From the NCBI GenBank assembly GCA_002897995.1, contig BDTT01000103.1:1-59950 (forward strand): a DNA stretch of 59,950 nucleotides, given 5' to 3'. Shown here piece by piece: positions 1 through 10,850 of the stretch. How positions within the stretch are numbered: position 1 is the stretch's first letter; every line of letters starts with the position of its first letter. This DNA is from a bacterium BMS3Bbin10 (GTDB lineage Bacteria > Pseudomonadota > Alphaproteobacteria > Rhizobiales > Methyloligellaceae). The notes under the pieces are model-generated. The model was not told the DNA's origin. It worked only from the letters and a program-made list of their open reading frames with translations, and searched no databases. The translations under genes and the position numbers were made by a program.

Positions 1-61
1 CCAGTATTCTTCCCGGGGCGCGCTCTTTTTCTAGTTCATCTGGCGTCATTCTTGTCGTCAT
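1..61 (-). CDS. Partial ORF at left edge, possibly uvrA 5' end
   Basis: An ATG at 61-59 on the minus strand opens a frame that runs off the window edge after 20 codons. The visible residues are hydrophilic and end in ...APGRIL. In many alphaproteobacteria ssb is divergent from uvrA with a shared SOS promoter, and UvrA begins with a short variable leader before an RGAREHNLK-type motif. The position and orientation fit that, but the diagnostic motif would lie outside the window. There is no convincing ribosome binding site. The uvrA identity is inference from synteny only. Confidence 0.3.
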   Translation of the reverse strand, partial: MTTRMTPDELEKERAPGRIL

Positions 62-238
62 GGATGTCCGATGGGGGTGTCTGGCGCCCGCCCCGAGGCT
101 CGCACTGAAGGCTGCTCTTAGGCGAAGTTCGCGGATTTGGCCACGGATTTGGAGTAAATGGTTGGTGAAACGGCCTTTTCAAGCCCAGATTTTACGCTAC
201 CGTTGCGCGCGCGCAACACTCGGCTGGCCAATTTGGCG

Positions 239-267
239 TTGCATTGGGCCAGGAACGCGGATATATT
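239..267 (+). promoter_or_regulatory. Sigma-70-like promoter of ssb
   Basis: TTGCAT (239-244) and TATATT (262-267) are separated by 17 bases, a good match to -35 and -10 elements. The LexA box lies immediately downstream of the -10, where a bound repressor would block initiation. Transcription from here would give ssb a leader of roughly 210 bases. Confidence 0.55.
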
Positions 268-268
268 A

Positions 269-283
269 GAACAAATACAGAAC
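269..283 (+). promoter_or_regulatory. LexA (SOS) box upstream of ssb
   Basis: GAAC at 269-272 and GAAC at 280-283 flank seven bases (AAATACA). This matches exactly the direct-repeat SOS box GAAC-N7-GAAC (GTTC-N7-GTTC on the other strand) recognised by LexA in alphaproteobacteria. It sits just after the -10 of the ssb promoter and could also serve a divergent gene to the left. Confidence 0.75.
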
Positions 284-315
284 AAACGGCCTGTATTTCA
301 AACCGGTCGAATCAT

Positions 316-335
316 CTGTGGACAGGTGTGGACAG
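316..335. repeat. Tandem 10-bp repeat, TGTGGACAG twice
   Basis: CTGTGGACAG and GTGTGGACAG lie head to tail, one helical turn apart, between the LexA box and ssb. Each unit shares seven of nine bases with an inverted DnaA box (TGTGGATAA). It could be a protein-binding site in the ssb leader; function is unknown. Confidence 0.4.
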
Positions 336-489
336 AGCGGCGCACCGCTCTGGCGGCGGTCTTGCCGCGCAGGCTAATGTGAATCGAATTCTTCATGGCG
401 GCTCTTGAGTCCCGGGCGCCGGGGCGAAGGGGCTGTCGCAATTACGCCAGATGGCGAAGGTCCAGATGGCGAAGGAAAGGAACGCTTAC

Positions 490-963
490 ATGGCCGGATC
501 GATCAACAAGGTCATTCTCATTGGCAATTTGGGCGCGGACCCGGAAATCCGCTCCATGCAGGATGGCCGCCCGGTGTGTAATCTGCGGGTGGCGACGTCC
601 GAGTCCTGGCGCGACAAATCCACTGGCGAGCGGCGCGAGCGCACCGAATGGCACCGGGTGGTGATTTTCAATGAAGGCCTGTGCCGGATTGCCGAGCAAT
701 ATCTCAAGAAGGGCTCCAAGGTCTATCTGGAAGGCCAGCTTCAGACCCGCAAATGGGAAAAGGACGGGCAGGACCACTATTCAACCGAAGTGGTTCTGCA
801 GGGCTTCAATTCCACGCTCACCATGCTGGACAGCAGGCAGGAGGGTGGGTCTGGCTATGCCGGCTCGAACGGCAATGACGGCAATTTCGGCAAGACCGGC
901 CCGATGGATAAGGGCGGAAGCGGTTCTTTCGACAAGGACATCGACGACGAGATTCCGTTTTAG
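490..963 (+). CDS. ssb: Single-stranded DNA-binding protein
   Basis: SSB coats single-stranded DNA in replication, repair and recombination as a homotetramer. The 157-residue product has an N-terminal OB-fold beginning [19 protein letters not shown] (about residues 1-110), a glycine-rich linker (about 117-147) and the acidic C-terminal tip DDEIPF, which binds partner proteins. An upstream in-frame ATG at 451 exists. The start at 490 is preferred because the family begins MAGSxNKVILIG and a purine-rich AAGGAAAGGAA stretch precedes it. Expression is probably SOS-inducible through the LexA box at 269-283. Confidence 0.95.
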   Translation: MAGSINKVILIGNLGADPEIRSMQDGRPVCNLRVATSESWRDKSTGERRERTEWHRVVIFNEGLCRIAEQYLKKGSKVYLEGQLQTRKWEKDGQDHYSTEVVLQGFNSTLTMLDSRQEGGSGYAGSNGNDGNFGKTGPMDKGGSGSFDKDIDDEIPF

Positions 964-1091
964 CTCCGATCGTCTTTTTTGCGGCGGAAATTTGGAAGGT
1001 GGCGCAAAAAGGGTCCGTTTTGTAGCGGTTCGCAGGCATCAGAATCCTACTTCTGTTGGCTCCAACAATTGCTGCGGAGAAATTGCCGCGC

Positions 1092-1706
1092 CTATGAGTG
1101 GTTCTCGTACTCCTCCGGCAGAACTCTAGTGCGCAACATCACTCCAATGTTCATTCGCTGCTGACCGGGGTTCAACCCGTCATACCGTTTGGTGATCCCA
1201 TATCGCCGCGCGACCTTATAGAGCCTTTTGAGACTAAGCGTACCATCTGATCGCTTCACTTGTTCGCTAAGCCATATATTAAATGGGCTGTTGGCAGTGT
1301 TCTTTGCCCATGCCTCTCGCTGTTCACGCGTAATTTTCATCGGACGGTCACCTCGGCCTGGACGGCGATAGGTGGCTCCGCTTGTGAACAAGTTAGGGCG
1401 TGTGATCCGCAGGCTAGTGCGGTCCAATTCGTAACCCAAGGCCTCCATGACCTGCCGCGTCATATGCCCGATCATCTGCTTAGTGCGATCATCCCGTATC
1501 TCCACCCCAAACTCAGCAACCAAACCTGCTGCAAGTGGTTCGACTGCAACACGTTCAAGAAGCGTAGCCGTCTCGATGCGGATAAGGTTATCGGGTCGTT
1601 TCAGGAAATCCCACAAATTCGCGCCAAATTCTGTTTCGGCAAGGTCGCGAAAATTTTGAGGTCCATATTCGAGAGATGACAGGTCAGGCATTGATCGAAT
1701 AGTCAT
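1092..1706 (-). CDS. Conserved hypothetical protein under tandem operators
   Basis: This 204-residue soluble protein is not recognised. The N-terminal half is rich in acidic and aliphatic residues. The C-terminal part is basic and contains KRLYKVARRYGI followed by LNPGQQRMNIGVMLR, which looks like a conserved helical module. It has no signal peptide or membrane segment. The frame opens upstream at 1763, but the ATG at 1706 is preferred: it has an AGAGAGG ribosome binding site seven bases away, and the longer form would read through the paired palindromes at 1723-1762, which make better sense as operators. It stands alone between ssb and a non-coding repeat, and its flanks are AT-richer than the surroundings, so recent acquisition is possible. 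Confidence 0.65.
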   Translation of the reverse strand: MTIRSMPDLSSLEYGPQNFRDLAETEFGANLWDFLKRPDNLIRIETATLLERVAVEPLAAGLVAEFGVEIRDDRTKQMIGHMTRQVMEALGYELDRTSLRITRPNLFTSGATYRRPGRGDRPMKITREQREAWAKNTANSPFNIWLSEQVKRSDGTLSLKRLYKVARRYGITKRYDGLNPGQQRMNIGVMLRTRVLPEEYENHS

Positions 1707-1722
1707 ATTATGGCCTCTCTTT

Positions 1723-1762
1723 TGACAGGTGTCACATGTACGCTGATTATTGACATATGTCA
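1723..1762 (-). promoter_or_regulatory. Two tandem TGACA-N2-TGTCA operators
   Basis: TGACAGGTGTCA (1723-1734) and TGACATATGTCA (1751-1762) share the arms TGACA/TGTCA around two bases, with centres 28 bases apart. They lie directly upstream of the 1706 start. Two identical palindromes in a promoter suggest cooperative repressor binding, perhaps autoregulation. The regulator is unknown. Confidence 0.6.
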
Positions 1763-2069
1763 ATAATACGCCTATATGTTTTTAGACAGGTAAACTCTCA
1801 TGTGTGGTCTTTTGGTGATCGTGAAAGTGTCGCAAAATCAATTGGATTTGCGACGATTGTCTGGAATCCGGTCATTGTGATAATTTAGACCAATGAAACT
1901 TCTCTCAGACTTGGGTAACCTGAAGCGTCCACTCGATTGAGTTGGAGTCCATGGGAAGAGAGAAGGTGCAAAAGGAAGATGTGACGGTCATCCAGACGGA
2001 TTGAAAGAAACGCCCTAAAAAACCCCTTCAAATGCCAGGGGCGGTTGGGTTTGATCGATAGCCATACTC

Positions 2070-2161
2070 CGTCATTCCGGCGAACGCTAAGAATCCAGCT
2101 GCTGCCGCATAGTAATGTCGCAGGGTCTGTATTCTGGACCCCGGCTTCCGCCGGGGTGACG
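2070..2161. repeat. Dispersed palindromic repeat
   Basis: The segment starts CGTCATTCCGGCGAACG, passes GAATCCAG, and ends with a perfect hairpin CCCCGGC-TTCC-GCCGGGG (2139-2156) then TGACGG. This is the layout of a short intergenic repeat recurrent in alphaproteobacterial genomes. It occupies part of the 1764-2222 gap, in which I see no gene; the rest of the gap is unremarkable. Confidence 0.6.
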
Positions 2162-2222
2162 GGGTTGGACAGGGCGGTGAGTCAGTCTCCAATGCCGTTG
2201 GTATAACACTGCAAGAGCGCCA

Positions 2223-2348
2223 CTATTCATCATCCCTCGATGCCGCCCGCGTCTTCCGGCGTTCCACCCATAGGGCCCATCCATAGCCCAGCAGCATATA
2301 GACGACGACGACGCCGAGCGCGGCGACGATCCATTGGTAATACATCAT
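2223..2348 (-). CDS. Small single-span membrane protein
   Basis: A 41-residue product starts at one of two adjacent ATGs (2348 or 2345). It has a hydrophobic segment (about residues 6-27, IVAALGVVVVYMLLGYGWAL) followed by a basic, charged tail. The topology is probably N-out with a cytosolic tail by the positive-inside rule. Its size and layout resemble small accessory membrane proteins such as CcmD, but no specific motif supports a name. It lies 140 bases downstream of the DSD1-family gene in the same direction and could be cotranscribed. The frame extends further upstream, but that part overlaps the end of the neighbour. The ribosome binding site is weak. Confidence 0.45.
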   Translation of the reverse strand: MMYYQWIVAALGVVVVYMLLGYGWALWVERRKTRAASRDDE

Positions 2349-2488
2349 AGCGCTTATCACTTCTGTTCCGCGCGCCGCTGTCTGCGCGACGTCATCTCTG
2401 AACCTCGATGAACAGGAGCCTGATCCGCCCTGCCTCATCGCTGCTTGAGGACGCTCAATCTGTCGCGGCGCATTTGCCGCCCATTCAC

Positions 2489-3619
2489 TTACCAGCCGTT
2501 TACCCGGGGCCACCGTTCCACAATCTCGCCGCCGCGCACGACATTGTAAACATCGTAAGCGGCGCAGGTCATGCAGGTGTGGTTCGGCGCCACGCGCACC
2601 TGCGAACCGATGGGCAGACGCGCGAACCAGCTTTCATCGGGCACCGGCACCAGCCCGTGTTCCTGATAGACTTCGTGGACACTCAGGCCGGGGAAGCGTT
2701 TGCCGGTTTCCACGTCGCACACATAGCCGTATTTTGCGTCCGGCAGATAGGCATTGGCGCTGATATCCTTGGACAGCGCCAATGCGCCCGCATCGAGGAC
2801 GAGGGATTTGCCGGCTGTGTTGTGGCCGATGACGCTGGCGAGCACACTCACGGCGATATCCTCGAGCGCGCAGATGTTGCGCGAGACCTGTGACAGATCC
2901 CAGAACAGATAGACACCGGCGCGCGCTTCCGTAACGCCTTCCATGTGTTTTGCATGCAGCACGGTGGGCGTGGAGCCGACGCTGACGATTGCGCAGTCGT
3001 GGCCGGCCTTGCGCAGGGCCTCGGCGGAGCCGGCCGCCGCCGCGCGTTCTTCTTCCGCAATCGCAGCGATCTCGTCCGCCTTGTCGCAGCCGTAGGAATG
3101 CCCCGCATGGGTCATGACCCCGGCCGGATGCAAATTCGATGCGTCCTCAAGGGCCCGGGCGACGCCGAGAAGCTCTTGCGAAGCTGGCCCGACGCCGGAG
3201 CGGTGCTCGCCGCAATCAACCTCGATCAGGAATTCGAATTTCGCCCCTAACGCGCCGGCCCGCGTGTCGGCCGCGCTCACCAGCTCCGCGCTGTCGGCGA
3301 CCAGCAGGACCCGCGTGCCGGTTTCGCGCTGAATCTTATCGGCATGGGCCAGTTTGTTGGGCGTTGTCGCCGCCGCGCACAGAATGTCGGTGTAGCCGCC
3401 TTGCGCGAAATAATCCGCTTCCCTGAGCGTGGATACGGTGATGGGCGCGGCTTTGCCGGCGACTGTGAGCTGCGCCACTTGGAGGGATTTGGGAGTTTTC
3501 AAATGGGGGCGCAGGGTCACGCCGAGTTTGCCGCAGCGCGCGGCCATCATGCCGATATTGCGTTGCAGCTGGTCGGGGTCCAGCAGCAGGCATGGAGTTT
3601 CAGCCTCGGAGAGTTTCAT
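2489..3619 (-). CDS. DSD1-family PLP enzyme (D-threonine aldolase / D-serine dehydratase-like)
   Basis: This 376-residue protein has the alanine-racemase-like N-terminal barrel of fold-type III PLP enzymes, beginning ETPCLLLDPDQLQRNI. RPHLKTPKS carries the probable PLP lysine (K41). The C-terminal HTCMTC resembles the metal-binding His/Cys site of eukaryotic D-serine dehydratase and D-threonine aldolase, so a divalent metal is likely. It probably cleaves or dehydrates a D-3-hydroxy amino acid; the substrate cannot be read from sequence. An in-frame ATG lies 17 codons upstream, but MKLSEAETPC matches where the family begins. It is divergent from the small secreted protein at 3777. Confidence 0.8.
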   Translation of the reverse strand: MKLSEAETPCLLLDPDQLQRNIGMMAARCGKLGVTLRPHLKTPKSLQVAQLTVAGKAAPITVSTLREADYFAQGGYTDILCAAATTPNKLAHADKIQRETGTRVLLVADSAELVSAADTRAGALGAKFEFLIEVDCGEHRSGVGPASQELLGVARALEDASNLHPAGVMTHAGHSYGCDKADEIAAIAEEERAAAAGSAEALRKAGHDCAIVSVGSTPTVLHAKHMEGVTEARAGVYLFWDLSQVSRNICALEDIAVSVLASVIGHNTAGKSLVLDAGALALSKDISANAYLPDAKYGYVCDVETGKRFPGLSVHEVYQEHGLVPVPDESWFARLPIGSQVRVAPNHTCMTCAAYDVYNVVRGGEIVERWPRVNGW

Positions 3620-3776
3620 GGCCTGGGGCCTTTTTGGACTGGTTGAGGGGGCCGGCAAGGTTGCCGCCAATCTTAGCCGCGCCGCCAGCCGCCTACAATC
3701 TTCTTCTCCCGCGCGGCCGGAACATGCTCTAGAATGCCGGTATGCACGCCCCGGCGCGCCTCACGGGAGATGGCTT

Positions 3777-4160
3777 ATGAAACGAAACATGGCCGGCAAA
3801 TATGTCCTGGCATTCGCCGCATTGACGATCCTTGTCTCCCCGCCGGGAATAGCCGGGGAGGCCGATGTCGTCGGCGTTAAAATTATCAAGGAAGGCACCG
3901 GCACCTACCGCTTCGATGTGTCTGTCCGCCATGCCGATGAGGGGTGGAAGCACTATGCCGACAAATGGGATGTCATGGGCCCGGACGATACTGTTCTCGG
4001 CACCCGCAGGCTCGCCCATCCCCATGAAAACGAGCAGCCCTTCACCCGGTCGCTGCAAGGCGTCGAGATTCCCGGCGGCGTCGAACAGGTGAGCATACGC
4101 GCCCACGATTCGGTGCATAAATATGGCGGCGCGGAGATGCGCATCGAGGTGCCGCGCTAA
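3777..4160 (+). CDS. Secreted protein of unknown function
   Basis: This is a 127-residue protein with a signal peptide (basic MKRNMAGK, then a hydrophobic core to about residue 24, probable cleavage before GEADVV). The mature part is predicted all-beta with many polar residues, containing YRFDVSVRHADEGW and a histidine pair in RLAHPHENEQPF. It is probably a small periplasmic beta-sandwich protein. The ATG at 3777 has a GGGAGA ribosome binding site; the frame is open further upstream, but the signal peptide fixes the start. No family name is offered. Confidence 0.7.
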   Translation: MKRNMAGKYVLAFAALTILVSPPGIAGEADVVGVKIIKEGTGTYRFDVSVRHADEGWKHYADKWDVMGPDDTVLGTRRLAHPHENEQPFTRSLQGVEIPGGVEQVSIRAHDSVHKYGGAEMRIEVPR

Positions 4161-4252
4161 CGGATTTCCCCCGATTTCGCGTAATTGCTATAACCGATTG
4201 ATATGAAATAATTTACTGTTACCAAACGGTGCCGTTTTTCTGCCCGCCGGCG

Positions 4253-4282
4253 TTGCGGTTATGGAGTGGAATCGGGTATAAT
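4253..4282 (+). promoter_or_regulatory. Promoter of gyrA
   Basis: TTGCGG (4253-4258) and a perfect TATAAT (4277-4282) are separated by 18 bases. They lie about 115 bases upstream of the gyrA start codon, in an otherwise gene-free 235-base gap. Confidence 0.6.
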
Positions 4283-4395
4283 TCCCAATTCTTCATAACG
4301 CATTCGCGCTGCTTTCCCGCTTAGCCGCTGAATTGCCTGCCGCTTGGATGATTTGGGGGGCGGCATAACGCCCATAAAAGGACGCAGGTTCCACT

Positions 4396-7236
<2,841 letters not shown>

Positions 7237-7299
7237 GCTGCGATTGCGGCATGATGCATCGCGCCGGCACGCCTGTCAGGGCGCGAAAAGGATAGTGCA

Positions 7300-7917
7300 A
7301 TGTCGATAGAACTTTATCTGGCTTTTGTCCTGGCGAGCGCCGTTCTCGCCGTGACGCCAGGTCCGAGCGTGTCGCTGATTATCGCCAATGGCACCTCATC
7401 GGGATTGAAAGGCGGTTTGTTGACGGTCGCCGGCGGCATCACCGGCGTTGTGCTGCTCGTAAGCGGCGCCACACTCGGCATGAGTTCCGTCATGGCATTG
7501 ATGGCGGACTGGTTTGACCTGCTCCGCTGGGCCGGCGCCGCTTTTCTGGTCTGGCTCGGGATGAGCCGACTGTGGAAGGCCTGGAAAAACGAACCTGCCG
7601 CCCAACCGCTGGTTACTTCCGGGCGGCGCTGGTATTGGCAGGGGCTTGCAGTGTCCCTTTCCAACCCCAAGATGCTGCTTTTTCTGGGTGCGTTTTTCCC
7701 GCAATTCGTAAACCAGGACGCACCGCTTGCGAGCCAGCTCTGGCTGCTCGCCGTAACATTCATAGCGATTGTCACGCTGATCGACGCCACTTATGCGGTT
7801 CTGGCCGGCACGGCGCGCGCATGGATCACGGAAAAGCGCGTCCGTCTGGCAGACAGCGTGACAGGGGTTTTACTCATCTGCGGCGGTCTCTGGCTCGCCG
7901 CCGCACGGCGCGTCTGA
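7300..7917 (+). CDS. LysE/RhtB-family amino-acid exporter
   Basis: A 205-residue inner-membrane protein with about six hydrophobic segments. It opens with the family's signature region, ending AVTPGPSVSLIIANGTSSG, and has the conserved GLAVSLSNPKMLLFLGAFFPQF around residues 110-130. RhtB/LysE proteins export amino acids or related metabolites with the proton-motive force; the substrate is not predictable here. AAGGATAG gives a good ribosome binding site. It lies 63 bases after gyrA and 43 before coaD, all in the same direction, so it may be cotranscribed with this housekeeping run. Confidence 0.85.
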   Translation: MSIELYLAFVLASAVLAVTPGPSVSLIIANGTSSGLKGGLLTVAGGITGVVLLVSGATLGMSSVMALMADWFDLLRWAGAAFLVWLGMSRLWKAWKNEPAAQPLVTSGRRWYWQGLAVSLSNPKMLLFLGAFFPQFVNQDAPLASQLWLLAVTFIAIVTLIDATYAVLAGTARAWITEKRVRLADSVTGVLLICGGLWLAAARRV

Positions 7918-7960
7918 CGCGCCCCGGTCCAACCGCATCTCTCCGCGAGGAACCTAGCAC

Positions 7961-8458
7961 ATGGCCCGCACAGGCTTTTATCCCGGCAGCTTCGATCCGC
8001 TGACCCTTGGCCACATGGACGTCATCGCGCGCGCCGCGAAGCTCATGGACCGGCTGATCATCGCGGTCGGCCAGCATCATGGCAAGAAGCCGCTGTTTTC
8101 CATTGATGACCGGATTGAAATGCTCAAAGTGGAAGCTGCGCTGCTCGGCAGGGACGCCGGCATTGAGATCGATGTCCAGACCTTTGACAATCTCGCGGTC
8201 GACGCCGCGCGGGCCGTTGGCGCAAATGTGATAATTCGAGGCTTGCGGAACTCGGGAGATTTTGAATACGAAGTGCAAATGGCGGGAATGAATGGCGAGA
8301 TGGCTCCCGATATCGAAACCGTTTTTCTGGCCGCGTCTCCTGAGGTCCGTCATATCGCGGGCACGCTTGTCCGGCAGATCGCCTCCATGGGCGGCAACGC
8401 CGGGCCATTTGTGCCCGACTCGATCGCGACCCGGTTGAGCGAACGTTTTGGCCGTTAG
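7961..8458 (+). CDS. coaD: Phosphopantetheine adenylyltransferase
   Basis: CoaD transfers AMP from ATP to 4'-phosphopantetheine to give dephospho-CoA, the penultimate step of CoA synthesis. The 165-residue cytosolic protein shows the nucleotidyltransferase opening GFYPGSFDPLTLGHMDVI with the T/HxGH motif (TLGH). It also has NVIIRGLRNSGDFEYEVQMA and SPEVRHIAGTLVRQIASMGG, both diagnostic of CoaD. GAGGAA precedes the ATG. It is followed 53 bases later by the periplasmic cyclophilin, the order usual in Rhizobiales. Confidence 0.95.
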   Translation: MARTGFYPGSFDPLTLGHMDVIARAAKLMDRLIIAVGQHHGKKPLFSIDDRIEMLKVEAALLGRDAGIEIDVQTFDNLAVDAARAVGANVIIRGLRNSGDFEYEVQMAGMNGEMAPDIETVFLAASPEVRHIAGTLVRQIASMGGNAGPFVPDSIATRLSERFGR

Positions 8459-8511
8459 TCGTGGCGCGCCCCGCCACCCGTATTCGACATTGTAAAGATA
8501 GGCAGATTCCC

Positions 8512-9141
8512 ATGAGAATGCTTCAGAATTTCATGCTTTTTCTTGTGTTTGGCGCATTGGCCATCGGGTCCGTTCAGGCTCAAGACGCCGCGCTGGACAA
8601 GGGAAATATTCTCTATATCGACCTGAAATCGGGCCGGGTGGCCATCCAGTTGCGGCCTGACCTGGCGCCCAAACATGTGGCCCGCGTCAAAAAACTGGCC
8701 CGTGAAGGATTTTATGACGGCGTCGTCTTTCATCGCGTTATCAAAGGCTTCATGGCGCAAACCGGCGACCCCAAGGGTACCGGGACGGGCGGCTCGAAAT
8801 ACCCTGACCTCAGGGCTGAATTCTCAAAGGAGCCGTTCACGCGCGGCACAATCGGCGCGGCGCGTACGCGCAATCCCAATAGCGCGAATTCGCAATTCTT
8901 CATCACTCTGGCGGCGGCGTCCCATCTCAATGGCCAATACACGGTCTGGGGACGGGTGATTCGCGGCATGGAGCGCGTCGACGCGATCAAGCTGGGGTCT
9001 TCGTCGCGCAACGGCGCTGTCGATAAGCCGGACAAGATGCTCAAGGTTCAGGTTGCCGCCGATGTATCCGATCATGCGGTCCTGAGCGAACCCCTCAGCC
9101 CGGTTGCCGGCCAGACCACCCAGCGCCGCGGCAGCTTTTAG
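8512..9141 (+). CDS. Exported cyclophilin-type peptidyl-prolyl isomerase
   Basis: A 209-residue cyclophilin with an N-terminal signal peptide (MRMLQNFMLFLVFGALAIG, probable cleavage after VQA), so it is expected in the periplasm, where it isomerises Xaa-Pro bonds in exported proteins. The domain (about residues 30-180) has VVFHRVIKGFMAQTGDPKGT with the catalytic Arg/Gln residues, NPNSANSQFFIT and the FITLAAASHLNGQYTVWGRV end motif. The C-terminus has a short polar extension. The frame is open from 8461, but the signal peptide and AGGCAG site support 8512. It is paired with a cytosolic paralogue just downstream. Confidence 0.9.
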   Translation: MRMLQNFMLFLVFGALAIGSVQAQDAALDKGNILYIDLKSGRVAIQLRPDLAPKHVARVKKLAREGFYDGVVFHRVIKGFMAQTGDPKGTGTGGSKYPDLRAEFSKEPFTRGTIGAARTRNPNSANSQFFITLAAASHLNGQYTVWGRVIRGMERVDAIKLGSSSRNGAVDKPDKMLKVQVAADVSDHAVLSEPLSPVAGQTTQRRGSF

Positions 9142-9257
9142 CGCTCCGCGCCGGTTCATTGCATCTTGACGCCTCGCGCCTCCTCGCCCATCACTGTCGC
9201 CAGATTCAAATAGAATTTGGAAATTCAGCCCTGAGGGGCGGGGAAGCGAGCGAAAAA

Positions 9258-9728
9258 ATGGCTGAAAACGATCCGGAAAACACTTTGATTCTCGAGACCA
9301 CCCAAGGGACCGTTACGATCGCGCTGCGGCCGGACCTGGCCCCCAATCATTGCGCGCGGATCAAGGAACTGGCGCGAGAGAAATTTTACGATGGCATTGT
9401 GTTCCACCGGGTCATCGACGGCTTCATGGCGCAGACCGGCTGCCCCCAGGGCGCCGGCACCGGCGGATCGGGCCAGAATCTGTCCGCCGAGTTCAACGAT
9501 GAGCCGCATGTGCGCGGCACGACTTCGATGGCGCGGGCCGCCAGTCCCGACAGCGCCGACAGCCAGTTCTTCATCTGCTTTGATGACGCGTCATTCCTGA
9601 ACGGCGAATATACCGTCTGGGGCAAGGTCGTGGACGGCATGGAGAATGTCGACAAGATCAAGCGCGGTGAGCCGGTCAATGATCCCGACAAGATCATTTC
9701 CATGCGTGTGGCGGCGGACGCCGAGTAG
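9258..9728 (+). CDS. ppiB: Cytosolic cyclophilin-type peptidyl-prolyl isomerase
   Basis: A 156-residue cyclophilin without a signal peptide, so cytoplasmic. It has IVFHRVIDGFMAQTGCPQGA, SPDSADSQFFICFDDASFLN and EYTVWGKVVDGMENVDKI, covering the active-site Arg, Phe and Gln residues of the family. It is clearly a paralogue of the exported cyclophilin upstream; the pair probably arose by duplication. The frame extends back to 9159, but MAENDPENTL at 9258, preceded by a GGGGAAG site, is where family members start. It is followed 33 bases later by queA. Confidence 0.9.
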   Translation: MAENDPENTLILETTQGTVTIALRPDLAPNHCARIKELAREKFYDGIVFHRVIDGFMAQTGCPQGAGTGGSGQNLSAEFNDEPHVRGTTSMARAASPDSADSQFFICFDDASFLNGEYTVWGKVVDGMENVDKIKRGEPVNDPDKIISMRVAADAE

Positions 9729-9761
9729 CTTTGCGCATTCGCGCGCTTACAGGGCATTCAC

Positions 9762-10850
9762 GTGCGCGTTGACGATTTCGATTTTGAGCTGCCCGGGGAG
9801 CGTATTGCGCTGAGGCCCGCGCGGCCGCGCGACATCGCGCGGCTGCTATGCGTCGACCCGGATGCGGGCGAGCCGTTTCAGGACCGGGCAATCTGCGATC
9901 TGCCGGAGATTCTGGAGCCGGGCGATGCGCTTGTTTTCAACGATACCCGCGTGCTTGCGGCGCGCCTCGAGGGGCTCCGCCATCGCGGTGCGGCGAGAGC
10001 GAAGGTGTCATTGACGCTCCTGAAACCGCTCGATTCCAGTAAATGGACGGCGCTGGCGCGCCCGGCGAAGCGGCTGCGGGCGGGTGATCGTATTGAGTTT
10101 GGATCAAGGGAAAATGTTTGTCTTCTCGGGTGTTTATGGGGGTGTATTGAGGGGCGAGGTGAGGATGGTGAAGTGACCATAGCCTTCGATTTTCACGGGG
10201 CCGCGCTCGATGAGGCGATCGCCGCCCTCGGGCAGATGCCCCTGCCGCCCTACATCGCGTCGCGCCGCCCGGCCGACGCCCATGACAGAGACGACTATCA
10301 GACCGTCTATGCGCGCGAGATGGGGGCGGTGGCCGCGCCGACCGCGGGGCTTCATTTTACCGACGAGCTGTTCACGCGGCTCGAGAGACGAGGCATCGCC
10401 CGGCATTTCGTTACCCTGCATGTGGGCGCGGGCACGTTCCTGCCCGTCAAGGCCGACGATACGTGCGATCATGTGATGCATTCCGAATGGGGCGAGGTCA
10501 CCCGGGAGACAGCCGATGAGCTGAATGAGGTCCGCCGCGCGGGCGGGCGGGTGATTGCCGTCGGGTCGACGGCGCTGCGGCTGCTCGAAAGCGCGAGCGA
10601 CGAGCGCGGGAAAATTGGCGCGTTTCGTGGTGAGACGGATATTTTCATCACGCCGGGCGTTCGTATCAGGGCGGTGGACGCCATGCTCACCAACTTCCAT
10701 CTGCCGCGCTCGACGCTGTTTATGCTGGTGGCGGCCTTCAGCGGCCTCGATGTCATGCAGCGCGCCTATGCCCATGCCATCGGGCGGGGCTACAGGTTCT
10801 ACTCCTACGGAGACGCCTGCCTCCTGACACCGGCCGGGCGGAAAGAATGA
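9762..10850 (+). CDS. queA: tRNA preQ1(34) S-adenosylmethionine ribosyltransferase-isomerase
   Basis: QueA transfers and isomerises the ribosyl group of S-adenosylmethionine onto preQ1 in tRNA to give epoxyqueuosine. The 362-residue protein starts at a GTG ([18 protein letters not shown]). It contains [33 protein letters not shown] and [19 protein letters not shown], all strongly conserved in QueA. Its last codons overlap the start of tgt by four bases (ATGA), so the two consecutive queuosine steps are translationally coupled. Confidence 0.95.
   Translation: MRVDDFDFELPGERIALRPARPRDIARLLCVDPDAGEPFQDRAICDLPEILEPGDALVFNDTRVLAARLEGLRHRGAARAKVSLTLLKPLDSSKWTALARPAKRLRAGDRIEFGSRENVCLLGCLWGCIEGRGEDGEVTIAFDFHGAALDEAIAALGQMPLPPYIASRRPADAHDRDDYQTVYAREMGAVAAPTAGLHFTDELFTRLERRGIARHFVTLHVGAGTFLPVKADDTCDHVMHSEWGEVTRETADELNEVRRAGGRVIAVGSTALRLLESASDERGKIGAFRGETDIFITPGVRIRAVDAMLTNFHLPRSTLFMLVAAFSGLDVMQRAYAHAIGRGYRFYSYGDACLLTPAGRKE

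Noticed and set aside
316-335. TGTGGACAG repeats as true DnaA boxes
   Set aside because: Each unit differs from the consensus at two of nine positions, including an A/T position usually required. Kept only as a repeat.
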